The position numbers were made by a program, and so were the translations under genes. Below the pieces are notes generated by a model that was not told the origin of the DNA, searched no databases, and worked only from the letters and a program-made list of their open reading frames with translations. A stretch of 64,000 bases of DNA, taken from NCBI RefSeq assembly GCF_004217445.1, contig NZ_SHKX01000001.1:21410-85409 (forward strand), read 5' to 3'. Every line of letters starts with the position of its first letter. Positions within the stretch are counted from its first letter, which is position 1. Of this stretch, positions 63,943-64,000 are shown piece by piece. The DNA comes from Fluviicoccus keumensis (GTDB lineage Bacteria > Pseudomonadota > Gammaproteobacteria > Pseudomonadales > Moraxellaceae).

Positions 63943-64000
63943 GCGCCCCACGCTGACGCGCTGCTGGCTGAATAAGCCTAGCAAAAACAACAACTTGCTT

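Overview
The window reads as a chromosomal segment of a high-GC betaproteobacterium, probably of the Neisseriales/Chromobacteriaceae type. This is inferred from the phoL(ybeZ)-ybeY-corC-lnt cluster, the ilvB-ilvH-ilvC-pssA run, the msrPQ pair, a manganese-riboswitch-led TMEM165/GDT1 gene and the overall codon style. No species can be named from the sequence alone. There is no prophage, CRISPR array, tRNA, rRNA gene or transposase. The last 100 bases carry a near-consensus sigma-70 promoter with a GC-rich discriminator, so an rRNA or other stable-RNA operon probably starts just beyond the right edge.

Layout. 0-6.5 kb: patatin-like phospholipase, a TonB-dependent copper receptor, a wax-ester synthase/DGAT, a small outer-membrane barrel and a nitronate monooxygenase. 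6.5-11 kb: lnt, corC, ybeY and phoL on the minus strand, with a small lipoprotein gene inserted in the opposite direction. 11-13.4 kb: an AT-richer islet of orphan small genes ending in a higBA toxin-antitoxin pair with two operator-like palindromes. 13.4-21.7 kb: a pirin-LysR operon divergent from GST-benE-tautomerase, then creatininase-family, DUF962, Crp/Fnr, GNAT and a metal-dependent hydrolase divergent from an AraC-type regulator. 22.8-24.7 kb: amtB behind a sigma-54 promoter and two NtrC-like sites, with no glnK beside it. 24.7-34.1 kb: zinc-ribbon protein, miaB, slt, a diguanylate cyclase with a substrate-binding sensor, a RidA protein and a large MASE1/CHASE hybrid histidine kinase.

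34.2-41.8 kb: a two-gene unit of a divergent DUF692 (MNIO-type) enzyme and a translationally coupled partner, three tandem secreted AdeT/DUF6091-like solute-binding paralogues with a conserved C-terminal Cys pair, then a second LysR-pirin pair. 41.9-44.5 kb: the most unusual block, three tandem AT-rich free-standing Hint-domain genes with nearly identical 5' ends and degenerate processing residues. The last one is broken where it runs into the convergent Mn-exporter gene.

44.5-64 kb: TMEM165/GDT1 transporter with its yybP-ykoY riboswitch, priA, an M14-type peptidase, a small outer-membrane protein, corA and comF; the complete biotin operon bioB-F-H-C-D; a membrane-anchored C13 (caspase-like) peptidase; a DUF4124 protein; ilvB-ilvH-ilvC behind a structured leader; pssA; and msrP-msrQ.

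The strongest candidates for undescribed biology are the tandem Hint array and the MNIO unit next to the Cys-tailed binding proteins. Functional claims beyond family assignment are marked as inference.
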